A stretch of 64,000 nt of DNA from NCBI GenBank assembly GCA_963573305.1, contig OY754330.1, positions 17,890,596 to 17,954,595 of the forward strand, read 5' to 3'. Shown here one piece after another: positions 58,663 to 64,000 of the stretch (position 1 is the first letter of the stretch; each line of letters begins with the position of its first letter). A program made the translations under genes and the position numbers. The stretch is from Pyrrhosoma nymphula (Eukaryota; Arthropoda; Insecta; Odonata; Coenagrionidae). Under the pieces are notes generated by a model that did no database searches, was not told the origin of the DNA, and saw only the letters and a list, made by a program, of their open reading frames with translations.

Positions 58663-59369
58663 GGAAGGAGGGAAGAAACTGCGTAGGAGAGGTGTGTATA
58701 TGCTAGAGAAGCAACTGCTCGATCGCTGCGCCACGTACAGTGGAAAAGAGGAAACGGCATTTTTTCACAAGATGGCGGAGAGGGAAAATCGCACTTCTCA
58801 GGTATGAAAGTTTCCCATTCCTAGAGTAAATGATGCATTGTTGTGTTGAAAGTATTTTACAAATGCACAAGGTTTGCATAATAAGTTAGGTGAATTTGGT
58901 TTCGATATCTCTGTTAAAAGTGGGTGAAATGACGAAAACGCTGGCGGGACGAAAGCTCATATTTACCGAGGCCTACCTCGCAACACCAGCGCATTAACTG
59001 GCGACCCGTAATTTGAGCAAATGACGATCGGAAGCGCACCAAGATTTCCGTCCTCATTGTAAGGTTCATGATGTGAGCTTTCGTCCCGCCAGCGTAGTCG
59101 TAAATTTCCCCCACTTTTAACAGAGATATCGGAACCAAGTTCACCACTTATTATGCAAACTTTGCGCATTTGTAAAATACTTTCAACACAACAATGCATC
59201 AACTACTCTAGGAATGGGAAACTTTCAAACCTGAGAAGTGCGATTTTTCCTCTCCGCCATCTTGTGAAAAAATGCCGTTTCCTCTTATCCACTGTGCGTG
59301 GCGCAGCGATCGAGCAGTTGGTTCTCTAGCATATACACTCCTCTCCTACACAGTTTCTTCCCTCCTTCC
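58663..59369. repeat. Large inverted repeat: 300-bp arms, 110-bp spacer
   Basis: 58663-58960 and 59071-59369 are reverse complements at roughly 90% identity. Outer ends are GGAAGGAGGGAAGAAACTGC and its complement at 59350-59369; inner ends are GAAAGCTCAT and ATGTGAGCTTTC. Each arm holds CAAGATGGCGG (58768-58778, and as CCGCCATCTTG at 59255-59265), a match to the YY1/Pleiohomeotic-type site found near many promoters. Matching minus and plus frames (MAQRSSS...FSSIYTPLL) in both arms are consequences of the duplication. A read-through transcript would fold into a long double-stranded hairpin. No target duplication or transposase was seen. Confidence 0.85.
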
Positions 59370-60530
59370 ACTCTGATTTGCCCCGCAACAGCCATTTACT
59401 ACAATCATTTTAAGACTTCATCCACTCCCATAAATGCTTGGCTCCCACGCGGTTGCAGCCCCTCTAGCGGCCGAAGTTGGAACTTCATTTCTTTCGCGGC
59501 CGTTGATAACACGATCGAAATAAGAGATTAACGTCCTCTTATAAGGTTCTTGACAGTGAGTCAGGAGGACATAGAGACAGGACGAAAGGGGAAGGTGCCG
59601 GGTAATTGTTGAAGAGGCAAGGCTCTATGGATGGGATGAGAGGGTGTAGAATATATAACGAGCGAAAAAATAAAACGATGTTAAAAAATAAGGGAATAAG
59701 GGTTTAAAGTATTATTAGACGGAGTAATATTCTTTTTTCATTTAAACCTTCCTTGACGCGTGGATCACTTCTAATAGCAAAGTTAATAACTAAAAATCAT
59801 TCTCATAACTTAATCAGTAAATAAGTAGTCTGCAGTAAAAGTCTTTGCTGTGGCATTAATAACTATCGTTTCCTACGTTGTACAATGTGCCATCACATTT
59901 AGGGAGATGGTAAAAACTGCTTGTAGGAAGTAAAAACTAAATTTTAAAAACAAAAACCTCTATTAAAGTAGTATTACAGTCCCTACGAAGATTTTCTCGG
60001 AGTAGTTTTTCTCAGACATTCCAAGAATTTAGTGCCTTTACCAAAGACTTTGAACTGCTAATTGCGAGCGTTTTTCACGAAATGATACGAGAATAAGGGA
60101 ATATGTACCTACTGTTTTCGCTTGGCTGGTATAAATTGTCTTAACTCTCTGGAAAGATAGCAATACTTAAAGATTTAAGTGCTACTCCAGAACCGAATTT
60201 GCGGATACTGAGGGAATAAAACTTGGCCATGCAAAAAATACGGAATCTAAAAGTAGCGTTCTTTTTAAGGGAATAATTAACAGATGGATACAAAAAAGTA
60301 AATTGTGGGTGTCTCTTAAAATAAGATAAACTGTTTGGATTTCAGGAGGGAGCTAGTAAAAAAAAAGCATAAGCTTGAGCCGACACAGAAACGTTTCGTA
60401 AAAAATGAGCATGATACATAATTAATTTATTTAGTTTTAAAATTAGTAACATCAGTAAACGTTTTATGCCACCCATGTTCACATACATTACTTTTTGGTG
60501 ATTCGTTGATGAGTGCACCCCCAATTGGCG
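59370..60530. other. No gene recognised
   Basis: The flank at 59370-59530 is GC-moderate with frames that are extensions of the repeat arm. The rest is AT-rich. Confidence 0.5.
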
Positions 60531-60539
60531 GCTTATGGA

Positions 60540-60982
60540 CATTACAAGAGTTTGGGGCATGAAATTATATGGCAGTGATGCGTGGATGATGACTGTAGGC
60601 GAACAAAGAAAACTGAAAAGATCTTAAACGTGGCAATATGAAAGAATGATAAAGATGAAATGGATTGAGAGAATCACCGATTACGATTCTTGATGAAAAT
60701 CATTGGAGAAAAGAGCTTGAAAAATCTTCCTTTTAAATGAAAATAACTTGACACATAATGAGATATAGACGCTTTCTAAATCCCATTATGGAGGAGAAAC
60801 AAGTCGGAAGAATTGCCGAGGAATTCAAAGGATGCAATAGGTACATAAAGCAAAATATGAAGGATGTTAAAATGCAGAATTGCATAGAATTAAAGTGGTT
60901 GGCTGATAGGAGTGTGGAGCAGAGAGATGATGTTAAATCGATATTCGCATCGATGGCTGTTGATGATAGAGAAGGATGATGA
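60540..60982 (+). pseudogene. LINE reverse transcriptase C-terminal fragment
   Basis: Reading plus with several frame breaks gives VWGMKLYGSDAWMM, then QRKLKR, MIKMKWIERITDYD, GEKSLKNL and, from 60758, MRYRRFLNPIMEEKQVGRIA and MKDVKMQNCIELKWLADRS to a stop at 60977-60979. YGSxxWxx, WxxRIxxxxVLxxIxEKRSL and I(M/L)EEKxxGR are the usual order in the tail of LINE reverse transcriptases that end in a GKR/GRRR-like region. The last part matches the fragment at 49838. The palm domain is absent. Confidence 0.65.
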
Positions 60983-61157
60983 TCACCGTGAAAATTACAT
61001 TTTCAATGCAAATGCATTATAAGTATCAGAAATTAGCTAAGTCACGGCATTGTAAATAAATTACTATAGTTAACATTTTTTTAAACTAATCGATACATTT
61101 TTAGCAGTGAAATCCTTGTGAAGTGTTTTTCATGACATCTCAATTCTGGCATGGAAG

Positions 61158-61374
61158 TTAACACTAAAAGGACAGGATGGGTAATTATGACCTATAACAC
61201 GTGTTCAAAATCAAATTTAACTACTTATTTGTGAATAGATTCTTTGTAAATGTTGTGACTTTGTGCATTTTTACTTATATTTTACTAATATGGAACGAAA
61301 ATGTCGTAATTATTGATGCTTAATTGTTTAATTGATGTTATAAATAGAAGGACGGCTATTGGTCATTTTGACCC
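61158..61374 (+). mobile_element. Isolated piggyBac-type left end related to 50594-53033
   Basis: TTAA (61158-61161) is followed by CACTAAAAGGACAGGATGGG and TAATTATGACC, laid out like the left end of the 2,440-bp element (CACTAGAATGCCCG... GGGTCAAATTGACC). About 185 bp inside, TAGAAGGACGGCTATTGGTC and ATTTTGACCC (61345-61374) repeat the terminal block, as the 2,440-bp element does about 180 bp inside. No matching right end or transposase was found, so it is a solo or truncated end of a related family. Confidence 0.5.
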
Positions 61375-61499
61375 ATTAATTCTTTCGGTATTGGAGTCAT
61401 GTTTTCTTACAATTTTCATTTCCTATATCACTGATATTTATTTAAATCAACTAAAATATATCAGTGTACATTTGGATCAGTACTTGAAGCCTTCATAAT

Positions 61500-62830
61500 T
61501 CATTTGAATGCTTTTTGTTGATAGCGGAGCTCTCCTGGTTTCAGCTTACCAAAATTCCGGAAAATTTTACTTTCAAACCGTCTTTGAATATGACTTACAA
61601 TTGATATATCCATAGGAAAAGGATTTAAAATATGTTACTTTCATTAACCGTTGTATATATTACTATCGTAATCATTGTTAAAATATGTAGAGTAAAATAT
61701 TACAGCTAGATTATAGGAATGTGATCAGCATTGCTTCCATTCCCAGAAGGAGAGATTACAGCGGTCAGTGGTGCAGAAAATGGAAAAGAATTGTCCTGAA
61801 CATCGCTCGCCTAACTGTTTTGATCACTCACTAGAGATACGCATGTTCATCCAGATGTGTTTGGTCAGCGAAATGTCGGCACACTGCTTCTGAAAGCGGT
61901 TTAGAGGATGGGCGGTGCTCAAGTATTAAAATCATTTCCGAATCCCCAATTTGTTAGCTTTAGAGAAATCACTCCGTGGGATGCAAAAGAGAGGAGGAAA
62001 GAGTTTTGGCTCTTATGAGAGCAGAAAAGCCTATTGCTTTTATCCCTCCTAGAGTTAGTGGGTACATTTTCCAGCGCCGAAAAACTCGCCAAACCTTCCG
62101 TATGCTTTCTATATGTCGTCGGCTCCTTTTATCGCAGGTGGCCGTAAACTAAATCCCTACCGTAGTGGCTGGCGTCATTCACGTACTCTTAGGACCGGGG
62201 AGTTCTACCGGAAAGGAATGTGGCAATGTGACTACCAGGCGGATAGCAGAAGTTACGAACAGAAAATAGAAAATAGCAAGTTGGAAGTGACGAATGGCAA
62301 ACTATGTTGAAAGAAATATATAAAAAGGATAGTTGAAGAAGTGGTGAGGATAACAATTGGAACGAAACCCTCATCTTCTCGGGAAACACACGCTACTACC
62401 CCAAAGGGTAAGTAAAGAAAACATTGTCAAATGTTGAAAAACTTCACATAGAAAACTGCCAATATATGCCTTCAATGCAATTAGAAGTTTGTGGAAACTG
62501 TGCTGAATAAATTACTATATGTGTAAGTTGTGCAAAAAAGTGATCTTTCATGTTTCCAAATATATACATATATGTATATATGTCTGTGTATGGATGCGAT
62601 TTTTATGCATATTTTATATTTGAAAAAGGTTATGAAAAATTAATATTTATTATGCACAAAATTCAGCCAGGTGTCTTTATTGTCAAAATGTTATGCTTGA
62701 GAATAGCCTAATATGAGGATTGTTGAAGAGGATCAACTGAAATAATTTTAATTTTAAACAATTATTTAGTAAAAATAATTTTATTGCTAATAATGTGAAG
62801 ATAAGGTCTTCTTAATAAAGGACCGGGAGA
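61500..62830. other. No gene recognised
   Basis: Short frames only. A TATATACATATATGTATATA low-complexity patch lies near 62562-62582. Confidence 0.5.
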
Positions 62831-62835
62831 AAGAA

Positions 62836-62956
62836 GGGCAACGGCCAGCCACGATGGAAACACCGGTTCCCGATCAGTCACCGAAGTTAAGCATCGTTGG
62901 GCTCGGCTCGAGTTTAGAGGGGTGATCCGCACCGATTCGTCCGAGTGCTGTTGCCC
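62836..62956 (+). rRNA. 5S rRNA-like sequence, 121 nt (probable pseudogene or 5S-derived SINE head)
   Basis: 5S rRNA is the small RNA of the large ribosomal subunit, made by RNA polymerase III from an internal promoter. The length matches 5S, and the ends GGGCAACGGC and GCTGTTGCCC pair as helix I. Internal landmarks are in order: ACACCGGTTCCCGATCAGTC, ACCGAAGTTAAGCATCGTTG (A-box region) and AGAGGGGTGATCCGC (C-box region, usually GATGGGTGACCGC). There are several departures from the animal 5S pattern in loop regions. No T-run terminator follows; the sequence continues without T4 for about 300 bp, which argues against a normal gene. A 5S-derived SINE (SINE3 type) or a variant or pseudo 5S copy fits better. 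Confidence 0.75.
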
Positions 62957-63890
62957 CTGGCAGACAGTAAGTGCGAAACGACCTTAGCCGTCGAAGCACG
63001 TAAAACAAAAATGCTACTACTACGGGAGAAAGAATAAGCTAATTGATGCTGAAAAACTTTATGGGTCAAAATGATAGCTGCCCGTCCTTGTAGTGAGTGT
63101 GAAACTCCCGTCCTCCTTGTGTCAATTGAAACAATCAGACTATTGTTTGATCAGATCGGAGGAGTAGTTATAAGTGTAAAATAAGTTTCAATATCCGCAT
63201 TGATAACCGAAAGAAAGAGATTAGATGAGAGGCAATCAGCCTTGATATTCCGCAAAAATATGCTTATGTTTGCTAACAATCACTACTAATTTTATCATTC
63301 TCAACAGTTGAACAAGGGATAATCTAAAAATAAGTCAAAATAAAGATCTTTAGAATTATTTTACCCAGCTAATGGAAATCCACTAGCACATTTCTGTTTA
63401 ATAATGGGTTTTGCAGCACCATTAAAGAGGGCAAATATAGTTTCTTGTGAATTTGAAATACTATTGGCAGTATTCATGTAATTCACAGCCATCTGCTATT
63501 TTTCACTTCAAAACATCAATTAAAAGTAAAAATTGTTTGCACTTACATTTCTTAAATTAAATATGCATTTAATAATGATAAATATTATTAAAAAGTACAG
63601 AGTCCAGGTCGTTTGAATATCCTGTTTCTATGCTTCATACATTTTTTAAATTCTGAGAAACTTGTTATAAATAATTGGGGATGAGCGTGTCTCGATATTT
63701 CCACGTTTTTTATTTTCCATTGTCTTATGTTGGAGCTCAGAATTTTGAGTTTAAATTCCGCAATTTTCAGTGAATTTAAGATCATTTTCACCGTAATGTA
63801 ATGAAACACAAAAAGTAAAAACGGTTATTCAGTTGATGGTATTAACGTACCCTATAAAAAATTACCTAACTCAAAACTCTCCCCTTACCA
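62957..63890. other. No gene recognised
   Basis: AT-rich; a 73-codon minus frame (63588-63809) has no known features. The first part may be the body of a 5S-derived SINE. Confidence 0.45.
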
Positions 63891-63899
63891 ACCCAAGTT

Positions 63900-64000
63900 C
63901 TATAAATAGCATTCGTACCACCACCAACCATCAAATGTAAAATGAGTCCAAGGGAAAATCTGGCGAGAGAGGAAGCGATCCCATTTCATCCGAATCCAAG
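63900..64000 (+). promoter_or_regulatory. Candidate TATA promoter and gene start at the window edge
   Basis: CTATAAATAGC at 63900-63910 is a canonical TATA box. About 30 bp downstream is an ACCATCAAA start-site candidate, and an ATG at 63942 opens a frame (MSPRENLAREEA...) still open at the window end. Spacing is right for a polymerase II gene, but only 19 codons are visible. Confidence 0.35.

Noticed and set aside
59298..59531. Plus-strand 77-codon frame in the right arm of the inverted repeat as a gene
   Set aside because: It is the mirror of a minus-strand frame in the left arm, both produced by the inverted duplication, with no domain.

Overview
This window looks like repeat-dominated nuclear DNA of an animal, most likely an arthropod. 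It is AT-rich overall, has no bacterial-style gene packing, and almost every recognisable coding stretch is a decayed transposable element. The arthropod assignment rests on the style of the LINE, Penelope-like (PLE) and piggyBac remnants and is an inference; no host gene fixes the species.

Layout. 1-5.1 kb: AT-rich spacer, a Penelope-like remnant (about 1.9-2.3 kb, minus strand) and two GC-rich blocks without a convincing gene. 5.2-13.1 kb: a three-unit diverged tandem repeat, a long pyrimidine tract, 3' ends of a LINE family whose tail is (GTAGAT)n, and a second LINE with an (ATT)n tail. 16-21 kb: a tRNA-derived SINE inside a locally duplicated segment, then two copies of a ~630-bp TTAA-flanked element in opposite orientation. 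21.6-34.5 kb: direct and inverted repeats, purine/pyrimidine blocks, and a ~1.1-kb zone dense in CAACG/CGTTG built of two different tandem arrays. 36-39.7 kb: a short hAT element of the SPIN type, a broken LINE reverse transcriptase, and a 34-bp inverted repeat. 40-49 kb: a hairpin with a hammerhead-like core, a compact 154-bp TTAA element, a piggyBac C-terminal remnant with its end, and another LINE. 50-53 kb: the clearest element, a 2,440-bp piggyBac-like transposon with TTAA duplication, terminal repeats and a broken transposase, inserted into the GIY-YIG part of a Penelope-like element. 58.2-59.4 kb: the only good candidate for a host-type gene, the first exon of a THAP zinc-finger protein (minus strand), next to a 300-bp-arm inverted repeat. 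60-64 kb: more LINE sequence, an isolated piggyBac-type end, a 121-nt 5S rRNA-like sequence, and a TATA box with a possible gene start at the window edge.

There is no operon-like cooperation between genes. The informative part is the insertion history (piggyBac into PLE; a short element into a LINE; a SINE into a duplicated segment), the repeated use of TTAA targets by at least four different end types, and structural repeats that could form RNA hairpins. All element calls come from reading the sequence alone; no database search was possible.
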